From: Scleropages formosus
Lineage: Eukaryota; Chordata; Actinopteri; Osteoglossiformes; Osteoglossidae
Reading direction: 5' to 3'
NCBI RefSeq assembly: GCF_900964775.1
Contig: NC_041806.1
Span: 43,698,586 to 43,762,585 of the forward strand
Length of the DNA stretch: 64,000 nucleotides
In this document: piece by piece, positions 32,873-45,132 of the stretch
How the letters are laid out: the number at the start of each line of letters is the position of its first letter
Numbering within the stretch: position 1 is the first letter of the stretch
Position numbers and translations under genes: made by a program
Notes under the pieces: generated by a model
What the model was told of the DNA's origin: nothing
Databases searched by the model: none
Seen by the model: the letters and a program-made list of their open reading frames with translations, nothing else

Positions 32873-33910
32873 TTAATTAGGACAATTTGTCACTTTAATC
32901 ACATCTTTAGAATCATTTAAATACAGTATTTTTTGAAAAGCACTTTTGAATGGCTTCTGGAACCATGTGAAAGAAAAGGCATAAATAACAGGATTTGTCA
33001 CAGAGTTGCAATAGGCAAACCATGTTAGAATTTCAGTAAGGAGTGGAGAAAAGAAGGGTATAATTGGATCAATCAAAGTGCACAAAAACCAGGGGCCCCA
33101 GCAGATGAAGTAAACACCAACCACAATTCCCAGTGTCTTTGTGGCTTTCGGTTGTGTCTTGTTCAAAGTAGCTCTCTTTTCCAAGCTCATATTTGCACAG
33201 ACTCTACTTTGAATGGAAAAGGCTTGTCTCCTTGCAACAAGGAGGATTTTCATGTACAGGACAATAATAATAAAGGCAGGGATGAAGAAAACAAGAAGGG
33301 AGAATATTACAATTGACATCCGGTTTTGCACCAGAATGCAACTTCCCTCACAATGCAAATTTGAATTGTAAGTATCCTCAGTGCCCAAACTGTTGAGCTT
33401 CAGAAATATCATCCCAAAGCCAATAAAAGCAGAAACACTCCAGCAGCTCAGGATCATGGTCATTGTAACACCATTTGTGATCTTTGTATGGTAATGAAGA
33501 GGCTGACAGACAGCAATGTATCGATCAATAGAAATTAATGTTAGGTTTAAAACTGATAAAGTGCTAAGCATGATATCTGCACTAGTATGTATTTTACAGA
33601 ACATGTTACCCAAATACCAGCAGGTCTCCAGTGAGCGAACCATGCTAGGTGGCATGATGACTGCCCCCAGGAGAAAGTCAGCGACAGCCAGGGAGAGAAC
33701 AAGGTAGTTGGTGGGAGTGTGGAGCTGTTTGAAATAAGTTATAATAATGATGACAAGAAGATTGCCTAATACAATTAGAAATATCACAGCTCCTAATAAA
33801 ACATACAGAGGAGCCCGTACTGTGGCTGAATAATCATGTTTTGGACAAGATCTGTTTGAGGATTCATAACAGAAGTGTATGTTGTTATAGGTCCTAGCTT
33901 GGCTCATCAT
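32873..33910 (-). CDS. Gene 7: TAAR, third clade
   Basis: 345 aa from the ATG at 33910 (a second ATG follows at 33907; the longer frame opens with TTG inside an intron ending at 33937). Asp112 (3.32), DRY, two ECL2 cysteines (HCEGSC) and NSVTNPVIYAFSFTWF are present. TM6 reads CWGPWF: tryptophan replaces the usual phenylalanine at 6.51, as in genes 8 and 9. A lone cysteine in TM7 (AYCNS) is unusual. Three upstream copies of the clade's promoter plus first-exon cassette (34138, 34325, 34844) could serve it. Confidence 0.92.
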   Translation of the reverse strand: MMSQARTYNNIHFCYESSNRSCPKHDYSATVRAPLYVLLGAVIFLIVLGNLLVIIIITYFKQLHTPTNYLVLSLAVADFLLGAVIMPPSMVRSLETCWYLGNMFCKIHTSADIMLSTLSVLNLTLISIDRYIAVCQPLHYHTKITNGVTMTMILSCWSVSAFIGFGMIFLKLNSLGTEDTYNSNLHCEGSCILVQNRMSIVIFSLLVFFIPAFIIIVLYMKILLVARRQAFSIQSRVCANMSLEKRATLNKTQPKATKTLGIVVGVYFICWGPWFLCTLIDPIIPFFSPLLTEILTWFAYCNSVTNPVIYAFSFTWFQKPFKSAFQKILYLNDSKDVIKVTNCPN

Positions 33911-34137
33911 TTTCCAGGTCATAAAGCAAGATTTACCTAACAAAGGAGGAAAGAGAAGTCAAAAATACAGTACACAATGATAAAATATATGGTCACCATA
34001 TCCCTTCAGACACCTCATATAGTGTTTCTGTGATTTTATGTCCATATAACATCACATTCAACATTTATTCAAAAATGTTTGCTTATGGCAGAACTATTCA
34101 GTGAGATACCATGAGATTGGTATAAACCTTACCTCCA

Positions 34138-34210
34138 TCAGATGTTCTGCAAAAGAGTTCAGTAGCAATGAATTTGCATTAAAATGTATATTTATTACTG
34201 TAACCTTGAC
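34138..34210 (-). promoter_or_regulatory. Promoter/first-exon cassette, decayed copy
   Basis: TTGCTACTGAACTC, TTTTGCAGAACATCTGATGG and AG|GTAAG (GTAAG at 34138-34142) match the cassette; TATA is only AT-rich sequence at about 34195-34205. Confidence 0.5.
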
Positions 34211-34324
34211 AATTGTACACTTCATAATGTTTTAAATACTTTAACCACATTTCTTAATGAATCTGTGTTTTGCCTTTCTAAATTTCTACAGTTTCACTTG
34301 TGTTCTCTTCAAGCTGTTGTGAAA

Positions 34325-34500
34325 CTTACCTCAATCTGAAGTTCTGCAAAAGTGTCCACTGGAAAGAGAGGGTCTGCTAAATATCTTTACAGAGAGGCAA
34401 CAAACTTGATACACATCATACCTTGCATCACCCTCTTGATTCACACTTTTTTCCCATTTGATTAATTAAACTCTCAAACTCAAAACACTGATTTGACTCC
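34325..34500 (-). promoter_or_regulatory. Promoter/first-exon cassette, good copy (gene 7 candidate)
   Basis: A TTAATTAA homeodomain-type site (about 34459-34466), a CAAGAGGGTGATGCAAGG block, a TATA-like AGATATTTAGCAG (about 34374-34386), then CAGAACTTCAGATTGAG and the GTAAG donor (34325-34329), 55 bp from TATA. It is the best promoter candidate for gene 7. Confidence 0.6.
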
Positions 34501-34843
34501 TTAGAATGTTTTTTTTTCTTTTTTAAATCATAAAATGACAGCAAATGTCTGAAACAGCAAATTATTTAGTGTGTAATGGACCATTAACAGATTGAAATAC
34601 TTTATTTTTGCAGTTGTAATTTTAAAAATATTTTATGAAAACTTCTACTGACTTGTCATGTATTAAATGGCCCTGGAACCCTTTTAAACTTTAGTGTTTT
34701 TGTTGCACATACCGATATATATATATATATATATCTGTTGTAGTGTCCACTTTGCACTGTTAATTTTGACTTTGCAGACGTACTATGTACAGTACATATT
34801 GCCACATGAAAGGCTGATCAGTGTTGATGTAATTGTTCTCAAT

Positions 34844-34930
34844 CTTACCTCAGTCTGAAGTGCTGCAGTAACCACAAAGTAAATCAAGTATCAAAGGGAG
34901 GCTCATGTATTCTATGGTCAGATATATTTA
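34844..34930 (-). promoter_or_regulatory. Promoter/first-exon cassette, copy with insertion
   Basis: CTGCAGCACTTCAGACTGAG followed by GTAAG (34844-34848). The nearest TATA-like sequence (TATAAATATATC, about 34921-34932) is about 80 bp off rather than 55. It lies within the large duplication and is repeated at 46083. A partial cassette with no donor lies at 35198-35275. Confidence 0.5.
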
Positions 34931-35624
34931 TATCAAAGGTGTTCATTATGCAGCGGATTTCAGGCTGCAGATTTAAATTAAACAGGCAGTAGGGTCTGTA
35001 TTATGTGATCATGTTTAAGTTATCAAATACTTTGTGACTAAATATCATTTTCTTCCCTCCAGAAATATATCATATACAACGTCAGAAACTAAACAGCTAG
35101 TGTTTGTGGTTTTTCAGTTGTCTCTGATTTATTGCATTTCTAAAAAATATGAATTTACTGAACATTTCAAATGGCTCATCCATTCCCATTCCCATTCCTA
35201 TTCTCCAGTAGCAAAGGGAAGCTCTGTCATTTACCTTTATGGTTTGACAAACCTGTTCCTGAATGAAATGGTTATTCTTGTATTGCAAAAGAACTATTCA
35301 CTCTATTCTTCATTATCAGTAATCACTGTAATGCAGTACTCCATTTACATTATGCAGTAATCCATAGCCTATTTACTATTTGAAAGTATATATTTACGTA
35401 GGTGTTGTCATTTTGCAAAGTAACATACAATGTCAGGTTTTCATTTTTACTTGGTTACTCCACTGATCATCAAGTATACATATTTGAAAAAGAGTCATAC
35501 GTAGCTTTCACAGTGTCCTTTTTTTAATGGGAATTGTCTTTTTTTGAAACTTTTTCAGAGATACAGATACAAAAAAACTTGATGTGACAATTACATATTT
35601 TTACATGGTAAATTGCAATGTTCC

Positions 35625-36620
35625 TTAAAATTGGTATATTTTCTTTAAAAAAAAATTAAAAGGCTTTCTAAACCAACTGAAAGAGAAAGCATAAATTACA
35701 GGATTTATTGCTGAGTTGAAATAGGCAAGCCATATAAGCATCTCCATAAAGATGGGAGATGCAACAACTACATCCGGACTGATCAAATTGCACAAAAACC
35801 AGGGAGCCCAACAAGCAAGATAAACACCAACAACAATTGCCAGTGTCCTTGTGGCTTTGTGTTCTGTCTTGTTCTTTGAGGGTTTATTCTTTTCTAAGTT
35901 CACATTTGCACACATTCTGCTTTGAATGGAACAGGCTTGTCTTCTTGCAATAACAAGAATTTTCAGATAGAGGACAATAATAACAAGGGCTGGGATGAAG
36001 AATACTAAAACAGATGATATGACACTTGACATTCTGCTTTGCAACACAGAACAACTTCCCTCACAATGAAAACTGTTTCTGTAAATATCTTCAGCATTCC
36101 TGGTGCTCATTTCGAAAAGCATCATCCCGAACAAAATAAAAGCAGACAAACTCCAGAAGGTCAGGATCATGGTAACTGTGACACAATTTATGACCCTAGT
36201 GTGGTAATGGAGAGGCTGACAGACAGCATAGTATCGATCAATTGAAATTAATAAAAGGTTTAAAAGAGATGCATTACACAGCATGATATCTGTGCTTGAG
36301 TGGATTCGACAGAACACATTTCCCAGATACCAGCAGGTCTCCAGTGAGCGAACCATGCTAGGTGGCATTACCATGGCTCCCAGAAGAAAGTCAGCTACAG
36401 CCAGAGAGAGGACAAGGAAGTTGGTGGGAGTGTGGAGCTGTTTCATTTGAGCTATAGTAATAATGACGAGAAGATTTCCAAATACTGTCATAATTATAAC
36501 AGCCCCTAATAAGACATAGAGAGAAGCACGAACTGCAGTTGAATAAATATACTTAGGACATGATGTGTTTGAAGATTCAAAGCAGAAGTGTGTGTCACTG
36601 GTCTTGGATTGGTTGATCAT
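35625..36620 (-). CDS. Gene 8: TAAR, third clade (duplicate of gene 9)
   Basis: 331 aa from ATG 36620 (a GTG nine bases further 5' is not needed; acceptor TCTCTTAG, exon from 36649). Asp111 (3.32), DRY, HCEGSC in ECL2, CWAPWF in TM6 with Trp at 6.51, and NSAINPVIYAFSFSWF in TM7. Compared with gene 9 there are 16 substitutions, and a CAA to TAA change ends the protein at IYQF, eight residues earlier. The tail loss falls after the membrane helix 8 region, so the receptor is probably still functional. Confidence 0.92.
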   Translation of the reverse strand: MINQSKTSDTHFCFESSNTSCPKYIYSTAVRASLYVLLGAVIIMTVFGNLLVIITIAQMKQLHTPTNFLVLSLAVADFLLGAMVMPPSMVRSLETCWYLGNVFCRIHSSTDIMLCNASLLNLLLISIDRYYAVCQPLHYHTRVINCVTVTMILTFWSLSAFILFGMMLFEMSTRNAEDIYRNSFHCEGSCSVLQSRMSSVISSVLVFFIPALVIIVLYLKILVIARRQACSIQSRMCANVNLEKNKPSKNKTEHKATRTLAIVVGVYLACWAPWFLCNLISPDVVVASPIFMEMLIWLAYFNSAINPVIYAFSFSWFRKPFNFFLKKIYQF

Positions 36621-37161
36621 ATCTTTCACAAAATTAGAAACTGATAAACCTAAGAGAGGAAATGAAAATCTGTTATCAAAGAGAATGTCTTACTGTCAGA
36701 TCTGTTGATTTTAATAGCATCCTTCTGTTCCGGTGTTGACTGAAAAGTGCTCTGAGAAAACATTAGTTAGATGTTAGAAAAAAATTAGTTGAGTCAGAAA
36801 AACATTACTGACTCCTAGCTGGGGTTCTTTTTGTAACACTACTAACTCCTACCTGTTGTTTTTTTTTTTTATTTTGTTTTTTTATAATTGCAGGCTGATG
36901 TCAATATGAACAGCAAAGAATCTGAGTAGAATGTGTTTTCTTTTAGTTTTCTTTTTCTTTCAATTAATTAGTCACTAGGAGTAAAATAATTTTTACGTCA
37001 TTTTAACGAAGGAAAAATAGGGATTTGTTAAATTTCCCCATAGTACAAATTAATGAATTAAGGTTGTTTTCTATTATATTCTGTGGCACTGAGCCTCCAC
37101 ATATGTTTGTTGCTCTCTTAAAAAGCCTGTTTGTCTTGAGTTTAATTTTATTTTTATGAAC

Positions 37162-37345
37162 CTTACCTTACTCTTTAATCTTGCAGGAGTATCTTGTAGT
37201 AAAGGGAAACTGTTATATATATTTATAATCCCAAAAAAATATTACCCATAATACCCTGTGTCACCCTCTTGAGCTATACATTTCCCCATATGTGTAATTA
37301 AACCCATCAAGCAACAAATTGTTCCCTTGACTAAAGCAAGGTTTC
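37162..37345 (-). promoter_or_regulatory. Promoter/first-exon cassette of gene 8
   Basis: In minus-strand order: CTTTAGTCAAGGG (about 37333-37345), TTAATTA (about 37291-37298), CAAGAGGGTGACACAGGG, TATATAACAG (TATA 37213-37219), then AGAGTAAG and a GTAAG donor (37162-37166), 53 bp from TATA. It lies about 0.5 kb upstream of the gene 8 acceptor. Confidence 0.65.
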
Positions 37346-37556
37346 TTTTTTCAGGAAATCTTTCTTTACATCACACAGTCCTGCAGAATCTGCAGAATAG
37401 CTTCTTGCTCCATCTCTTGTTGTCTAGCCACTTCTTGGGAAGTTTCTCTTCATGTTTAGTCACAGAGTATTACTGAAAATGTTTGTAAAAGCTCCACACT
37501 TGGGTTCACTTTATATATGTGGTCTTGACACTATTAATTTAGCTAATATACACATA

Positions 37557-37755
37557 GGGGGTGCGGTGGCGCAGTGGGTTGGACCACAGTCCTGCTCTCC
37601 GGTGGGTCTGGGGTTCGAGTCCCGCTTGGGGTGCCTTGCGACGGACTGGGGTCCCGTCCTGGGTGTGTCCCCTCCCCCTCCAGCCTTACGCCCTGAGTTG
37701 CCGGGTTAGGCTCCGGTTCCCCGTGACCCCGTAAGGGACAAGCGGTTCTGAAATG
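37557..37755 (+). mobile_element. SINE-A copy, private to duplication copy 1
   Basis: Full-length, near consensus. The same position in copy 2 (near 49046) reads straight through AATATACATTTACACC, an empty site, so it inserted after the duplication. Confidence 0.92.
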
Positions 37756-37899
37756 TGTGCATTTACACCAGTTCTAAGTAATAAATACACCTCAACAGCA
37801 AATTACAATTTGTGGTTGGCATAACTGTCATTGAAATGCAGTTATTCTTGCTTAGTTGGCTCTGTCACAATTTTCCCAGTTTTAAACAATAAATACTCC

Positions 37900-40800
37900 C
37901 GTCACGGTTGCGCGTAGCGCGGACGAACTCAAGTGCAGAGTTCTCGGATCGACGTGCACGGAAGCCGAATCAGAATCCATAATCAGAGTCGAGGGGCAGG
38001 CGAGGGTCAGGCGATCAGCAAACGTAGTATAAAGGGCTAGGCAAAGAACGTGGTCGGGAAGAAACAGGCAACGGTTCAAAGTCGGAATGGGTCTCTCGGT
38101 AACAGGGAACGGCAGGTGTCGCCGATGTGCCGGATGCGGGGAACGTGACAGTACCCCCCCCTCCACGGGCGGCCCCGGACGCCCTGGGCCGAGAAGGAGG
38201 ATGCTCCTGGGGCGCAGGGCCGGGTACTCGGGATGGTCCCTGTGGATAGCGGCCACCAGGTCGGGGTCCAGGATGTCCGAAGCAGCTACCCAGGAATGCT
38301 CCTCCAGACCGTACCCCTCCCAATCCACCAGATATTGCAGCCGACCTCTCCGTCGGCGGGAGTTCAGCAGGGCTCGGACCGTATAGACATCGTCCCCTGC
38401 GAGGGGTAGCGTAGACGGTGGTGTGGTTTCTACTGGTGGCTGATGCAAGGACACCCCTACCGGTTTCAGGAGGGAAACATGGAACGTTGGGTGCACTCGG
38501 AGGTCAGAAGGCAACTGAAGGCGGTAAGTAACCGGCATGACACGACGCACTACCTTGAAGGGGCCGATGTAGCGGGACCCGAGTTTCTTGGAGGGGGTCT
38601 TCAGGTGAAGGTCTCGGGTGGAGAGCCAAACTCTTTGCCCAGGCAAGAACGAAAGGGTGCGCCGGTGCCAGTCCACCTGACGTTTGCGGCATTCCGCATT
38701 GCGGAGCAGGTGGGCCCGGACCGTCCTCCAGACGCGGGTGCTCTCGTTGTGCCATGTTTCCACGGCCTGAACAGGACTCGGAGAGGTCTCGCTAGGCTAC
38801 CAACCTGTCCTGTTCCCTAACACACACTGGAAGGGCGACATACCTGTGGATGTATGAGGCGTGGAGTTGTGGGCATACTCTGCCCAGGCCAGGTAGCGAG
38901 CCCAGTGGTGGGGTTTTTGGGAGCAGTAGGCTCGGAGAAACCTTGAAACATCCTGTTGTAAGCGTTCTACATGGCCGTTGGCTTGCGGGTGGTATCCCGA
39001 TGTAAGGCTGACCGTTACTCCGAGCCGGCCCCAAAAGGGCTTCCATACCCGAGAGGTGAACTGGGGCCCTCGATCGGAAACAATGTCTTTGGGGAGTCCG
39101 TAGAGTTTAAATACTTGCTCGAATAGGATCTCCGATACCTCAAGAGCAGTAGGCAGCTTCGGAAGGGGCACCAGTCTGCAAGCCTTGGAGAAACGATCTA
39201 TGATGGAGAGGATCACGGTCTTACCCTCTGAGACCGGTAGGTCCACTAGGAAATCCAGCGCCACATGGGTCCAGGGTCGGGTCGGCGTAGGCAAGGGTTG
39301 TAGGAGACCCGCTGCCTTTTTGGGCACGGTCCTGGTCTGAGCGCAGGTGGCACAGGCCTGGACGAAGTCCCTGACGTCATTGGACAGTGAGGGCCACCAG
39401 AACCGTCCTTGGACCAGGGATAAGGTATGGCGGATCCCGGGATGTCCGGCCTCCGGAGCCTCATGGGCCCATTTCATCACCCTTGCACGGAAGGAACTGG
39501 GGACATACACATGGTCGGTTGGCCTCCCGGGCGGTTCTGGCTCGCTGTCCTGGGCTTCTAGGATGTCCTGGAGGAGTTGCCAGTGGACTGGACCCACCAC
39601 GCATCCCTTGGGTAGGATCTCCTCTGGGTTGGCGGGCAGTGGTCCTGGGTCATGAACCCGCGACAAAAGTATCAGCCTTCCCATTCTTGGAACCTGGTCG
39701 ATAGGAAACAGTAAAGCGGAAACGGGTGAAGAACAGGGCCCATCGGGCCTGGCGGGAGTTCAAGCGTTTTGCGGTCTCTAGGTACTCCAGATTTCGGTGG
39801 TCCGTGAGTACCACAAAGGGATGGACCGCACCCTCCAGCCAGTGACGCCACTCCTCAAGCGCGAGCTTGATAGCAAGGAGTTCCCGGTTCCCAATGTCGT
39901 AATTCCGTTCGGCGGGGGTCATCTTCCTGGAGAAGAAGGCACGGGGTACAACTTGGGAGGGTCCCCTTGCCGCTGTGACAGGACTGCACCCACCCCTACC
40001 GAGGAGGCGTCGACCTCCACCACAAACGGCAAGGAAGGGTCCGGCTGTTTCAGCACTGGGGCGGAGGTTAACCGTGTCTTTAGCTCCTGGAAAGCCTTCT
40101 CCGCCTCCGCCCCAAGGGAGTCTTCGGTCCTTGCTTGCCGTTAACGCGGTAAGGGGTGCGGCTGCTGTGCTAAAATTACGTATGAATCGGCGATAGAAAT
40201 TAGCGAACCCAAGGAAGCGCTGGAGCGCCCTTACCGTGGTGGGTCGAGGCCAGGAGGTCACTGCACCCACCTTCCTGGGGTCAATGGAGACTCCCTCCTG
40301 GCTCAGGATGTAGCCCAGGAAGGAGATTTGGCGTTGGTGGAATTCACACTTCTCTGCCTTGACATACAATCGATGTTGTAGGAGCCGCCTGAGGACCGCC
40401 CGGACCTGTTGGATATGCTGCTCTCGGGTCCTCGAGTAGATCAGTATATTGTCCAGGTAGACGATGACGCAGTGATGAAGGAAATCGCCCAACACATGGT
40501 TCAGAAAGGCCTGGAAAACTGAGGGGGCATTAGCTAGGCCAAAAGGCATGACCCTGTACTCATAGTGACCTAGGGAAGTGGAGAAGGCTGTCTTCCATTC
40601 ATCCCCCTCACGGATCCGGATGAGGTTATATGCACTGCGGAGGTCTAATTTGGAAAACCAGGTTGATCCATGGATCCCCTCCAGGGCCGAGGTAATCAAC
40701 GGTAAGGGGTGCGGATACTTGACAGTTATGGCGTTCAACCCTCGGTAATCTATGCACGGCCTCAGTCCCCCGTCCTTCTTACCGATAAAGAAGAACCCCG

Positions 40801-42711
40801 CCGCCGCTGGTGACGTTGACGGCAGGATCAGGCCAGCTTCGAGGGCCTCCCTGATGTACTCCTGGATGGCCCGTTGTTCCGGCAACGACAAGGGATACAC
40901 CCGACCCCGAGGTGGTGTGGTACCTGGCAAGAGGTCAATAGCACAGTCCCAGGACCGGTGAGGAGGCAGTTCTGCGGCGCGGACCTTGCTGAAGACCTCT
41001 CGTAGATCCTCATAGTCCGGGGGTATGACCGGCGGGGAAGGCCCTCTACCCCTTCCACTGACGTGGCCCGGCAAGGAAGCGTGAGGCAAGATGCGTGACA
41101 GGATCCTCCCCAAGAAACCAGCTCCTTGGTACTCCACCTGAAGACGGGGTCATGACGTGCCAGCCAGGGGTAACCTAAAATGATAGGGGTGTCTGGAGCT
41201 CGGAGCAGAAAGAAGGTAAGTCTCTCATGGTGACACGCGCTTGTTTCGAGCAGGAGAGGTGCCGTCCGGGTATCAACCACCCCATCTCCCAAGGGTTGAC
41301 CATCCAGAGCTTGCACACTCAGGGTGACTTCACATGTTTTAATAGGGACATGGTGCGCTTGGGCAAAGCCTACATCCATAAAACAGCCTGCGGCTCCGGA
41401 ATCTATGAGGGCGCTCGTCTGCACCTGGCTTGCCCCCCAGGAAAGACTCACCGGCAGCCGTAGTTGTCCCCGGTGCTCCCCTGGACTCGCATTCGTTTCT
41501 GTGGAGGTCCCCTGAGGTGGTCGCTCAGGGCACGCGGCACGGAGATGCTCCGGGGACCCACAATAGAGACACAGTCTCCCCACCTGGCGCCGTCTCCTTT
41601 CTTCTTTCCTGAGCCGGTCCTCCGCTGGGCTGGTCCCCAGGGGTTGTCGACTCCTGCCAAGGTTGTCAATGGCGATGGCTGTCTCCACAAACCGGTCGAA
41701 GTCCCCCTCCTCACCCCTGTACGTGAGCTCGTCCTGGAGCCGAGGATTCAGCCCTTCGAAGAAGCAGGTGAGGAGGGCAGGGGAGTTCCAGCCACTCTTG
41801 GCTGCTAGGGGTCTGAACTCAAGAGCGTACTCAGCCACGCTTCTACTTCCCTGGGTGAGACGCATGAGATAATTACCCGCCGTGCGCCCTGCGTGCGGGT
41901 GGTCAAAAACCGCTTCAAACTTTTCGCGGAAAATGTCATAGGTAGTTCTTGGGAGAGTGCGCCACCCAGCGGCGGCCTACGCACGGGCTGGACCGGTTAA
42001 CAATGACAAGACAAAAGCGATCTTAGCTGCGTCCGTCTGATACACGCGCGGAGAACACTTAAAAACCAACTCGCACTGCATCAGAAAGTCCTGACACTGA
42101 TCGGGTGAACCGTCATACCTCTCTGGGGTCGCGATCCTCGTGACCTTCCCCGATGCCTCGGGGGGTGTGGGCGGGGCAGGCTCAGTAGGAGTCGCGGGTG
42201 CACCCTGGAAGTCGGGTTTGAGAATATCCCCTGTCTGGAGGGCCTGGATTAATCCGTCGATCCTTTCTTGCAGGCGCTGCAATGACTGGTATTGCGCTCC
42301 CAAAATCTCGCCTTGCTTGGTGAGCGCTGTACGTAGTTGCGCATACTCTGTTGAGTCCTGGTAGTCGGCGGAACCTTCTGTCACGGTTGCGCGTAGCACG
42401 GATGGACTCAAATGCAGAGTTCTCGGATCGACGTGCACGGAAGCCGAATCAGAATCCATAATCAGAGTCGAGGGGCAGGCGAGGGTCAGGCGATCAGCAA
42501 ACGTAGTATAAAGGGCTAGGCAAAGAACGTGGTCGGGAAGAAACAGGCAACGGGTCGAAGTCGGAATGGGTCTCTCGGTAACACGGTTAGCAGGGAAACA
42601 AGGAGGGAAAACAAGGTTCCGCGTCTGGGCTTCCTCGGCTTCCCTCTTTATTACCGTTCCTATCAGGGAACGGCAGGTGTCGCCGATGTGCCGGATGCGG
42701 GGAACGTGACA
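37900..42711 (-). mobile_element. Gypsy-1: chromoviral Ty3/Gypsy element, broken
   Basis: LTRs lie at 37900-38150 and 42379-42711 (TGTCACGG...GTGACA type), flanked by 5 bp target duplications ACTCC at 37895-37899 and 42712-42716. Read on the minus strand, parts are gag with a zinc knuckle, an aspartic protease, reverse transcriptase/RNase H (about 39650-41140), integrase (about 38800-39680) and a chromodomain (about 38000-38400). It is broken, with several breaks. The empty site in duplication copy 2 (about 49187) shows it is younger than the duplication. Confidence 0.93.
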
Positions 42712-42906
42712 ACTCCTTAGTTCTTTCATGCCATTTTCTTTTTTTCTAACATTCTGCTATGGTGAATTGTGCTTCTGTGAGTGAAAGTGTACTGCTTTGG
42801 CGAAAAATACCGTGGCAATATCAAATTTTTGTATAGAAACAAACATTGATAAGCAAAATTCTGTATATCAACCACTGGACAATTTTTTTTTCTCTTATAC
42901 ATTTCT

Positions 42907-43592
42907 TTTAAACAATCTCATCTCATCTCATCTTCTGTCCTGCTTGTCCTAAAAGGGTTGTGGTGGCAGCAGGGAAAGCAGAGAGGCCCAGCCACCCCTG
43001 TCCCCCGCAACTTCCTCCAGCTCAACCTGGGGGATCCCCAGTCGTTCCCAGGCCAACTGTGAGATATAATCCCTCCAGCGGGTCCTGGGCCGACCTCGGG
43101 GCCAGTTGGGCGTGCCTGGTATACCTCCAAAGGGAGGCGCCCAGGGGGCATTCTTATCAGATGCCCGAACCACCTCAACTGGCTCCTCTTAATGTGAAGG
43201 AGTAGCGGCTCTACTCTGAGCTCCTCCCGGAAGCCCAAACTCCTCACCCTGTCACGAAGAGTGAGTCCCAACACCCTGCGGAGAAAACTCATTTCGGCCG
43301 CTTGTATCTGTGATCTTATTCTTTCGGTCATCACCCAAAGTTGGTGACCATAGGTGAGGGTAGGGACGTAGATCAACCGGTAAATGGAAAGCTTCGCCTT
43401 ATGGCTCAGCTCCCCCTTCACCACTACAGTCCGGAACAGCGACCACATTACTGCTACCGCTGCTCCCAGTCTGTGGCCGATCTCACGCTCCCTTCTTCCC
43501 TCACTCGTGAACAAAACCCCAAGATACTTGAACTCCTACACCCGGGGCAAAAACTCTCCCCTTACCTGGAGGTGGCATACCATTCTTTTCCA
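42907..43592 (-). mobile_element. RTE-like (Rex3-type) LINE fragment
   Basis: Minus-strand reading from about 43514 gives LSIYRLIYVPTLTYGHQLWV, then AAEMSFLRRVLGL and SQLRWFGHLIRMPPG, a C-terminal LINE segment I associate with the Rex3/RTE group. The frame drifts after about 43090. The 3' end is a short (TGAGA)n at about 42910-42930. It is 5'-truncated. A 27 bp remnant of the same 3' end survives at 49377 in copy 2. Confidence 0.7.
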
Positions 43593-43688
43593 TAAATAGT
43601 ATTTCACAAAATATTCTGATGTAGGTTGTCAGTTCAGAGCATTGTAACTAGTTAAGTAATGCCCTTGTATCATTAGGCACCTGTGAAA

Positions 43689-43740
43689 TTCACCTCAGTC
43701 ACATGTGCTGCCGAAGATTCCAGTAACAAAGAATTTGTGG
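43689..43740 (-). promoter_or_regulatory. Promoter/first-exon cassette, decayed copy
   Basis: TGGAATCTTCGGCAGCACAT and GACTGAG|GTGAATT mark the exon and donor; no TATA box remains. It is repeated at 49829 in copy 2. Confidence 0.45.
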
Positions 43741-44229
43741 GGAAAAAAGAAATTTTTTATATTCATACTTGAAGATGGAATATTTCAATCCCATTTTTCA
43801 CCACAGTTGTTATGTTCTTTAAATAGTCACTCAAGGGTCACATACACTCTAATCATTTACCAATTTATAGAGCAGAGCAATGTAACACACTCACACTACA
43901 GGTAATTTTTGTTAACTGGGTCATGACAGTCCAGAGCCTGTCCTGAAATCACTAGATGCTGGACTAGGAGGGATACACCATAGATGGGATGCCAGTACAT
44001 TGCAAGGCAGCCAGACACACACATTCACTCACTAAGGGCAAATTCCCAAAAGACACCCATACATATGTGTTGAAAACATGCACACTCCTCACAATCTGAT
44101 CTGGACTGGATTGAGCAGTGGCAACCTTCAGAACAGCATTCAAATGACCATCTTTACTTTGAGAACAATACTGCAGCATCCTGTCTTGACCATGCAGTCT
44201 GTGTTTCTAACACCACTGCTCTATTGGTT

Positions 44230-44235
<6 letters not shown>

Positions 44236-44274
<39 letters not shown>

Positions 44275-44468
44275 TTTCAGAACCGCTTGTCCCATACAGG
44301 GTCTCGGGGAACTGGAGCCTACCCGGCAACTCAGGGAGTAAGGGACATACCCAGGACGGGACGCCAGTCCGCCGCAAGGCAAGCCTAAGCAGGACTCGAA
44401 CCCCAGACCCACCAGAGAGGAGGACCTGGTCCAACCCACCGCACCACTGCGCCACCACACCCCTCTGT
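44236..44468 (-). mobile_element. SINE-A copy shared by both large duplicates
   Basis: Reverse copy with 14 bp target duplications TATTGGTTTACATA (44222-44235, 44469-44482). The paralogue at 58837 sits at the same site, so this insertion predates the duplication. Confidence 0.9.
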
Positions 44469-44867
44469 TATTGGTTTACATATTGTATGTATTCTATGGA
44501 CATATGTATGGTACTGATCTAGGTTCTTTTGGTTAATAAAAATACACTATAAGTGATTTGTGACTTACAACTGTCGACGACATCATCGGAATAGAACCCC
44601 ATCATAACTTAAGTACTACCTGTACTTTTGATTCTTAAAGTAAGGTTTTAACTTTAAAAAATTATTAACCAAAATTTTAGATGTACTTTTTTCAAATGTA
44701 TTGTCCTGGTTAATATTTATTCATAATATAAACTAATAACTTCAAGTTGTGTTCTTGGAACTGCAGCACAATTTATTTCCCTGTACCCTAAAAATCAAAT
44801 TTTTTTTTTGCAAAATGCTGTATTCACTCAAATGACAGTATCTGTCCTGTATGGCATTCTTATGAAA

Positions 44868-45045
44868 CCTACCTCACTCTGTAACACTGCACAAGTGCCA
44901 GTAGCAAAGGAAAACTCTGATATATGCATATTTCTGTTCAAACATAATCATTACCCATCATAATTTGTCACCTCCTTGAGCCATGTTTTTTCACTTTTGT
45001 TTAATTAAACCTCTGGAAAACAAAATTGTCCGTTGACAATAGCCC
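44868..45045 (-). promoter_or_regulatory. Promoter/first-exon cassette (between genes 8 and 9)
   Basis: TTAATTAA (about 45000-45007), CTCAAGGAGGTGACAAA, TATA-like GCATATATCAGAG (about 44917-44929), TTTGCTACTGGCAC, then AGAGTGAG|GTAGG donor (44868-44872), 54 bp from TATA. It has no gene immediately downstream within 8 kb. Confidence 0.5.
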
Positions 45046-45132
45046 ACTTCTGAGAGCGAAAAAAAATCACAGGCTCAGGGTTTTAAAATAGGTATTTTTG
45101 TATGGATTTTCATACACATACTAAGCGGAGAG

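Larger units (their letters stand above)
34555..44523. repeat. Large tandem duplication, copy 1
   Basis: Aligns with 45780-59118, starting at AGCAAATTATTTAGTGTG and ending near GGTACTGATCTAG. It contains gene 8 and three later or private insertions (SINE-A at 37557, Gypsy at 37900, most of a LINE at 42907). Without insertions the unit is about 4.5 kb. By eye, flanking identity is about 97%. Confidence 0.88.

Noticed and set aside
37557-37755. tRNA gene, from A-box and B-box sequences
   Set aside because: The same head recurs in about twenty copies with a SINE body, (TG) tail and target duplications, so these are retroposons.
42918-43514. A 198-codon frame as a host gene
   Set aside because: It matches the C-terminal part of a reverse transcriptase from an RTE-like LINE and ends in a short tandem repeat.
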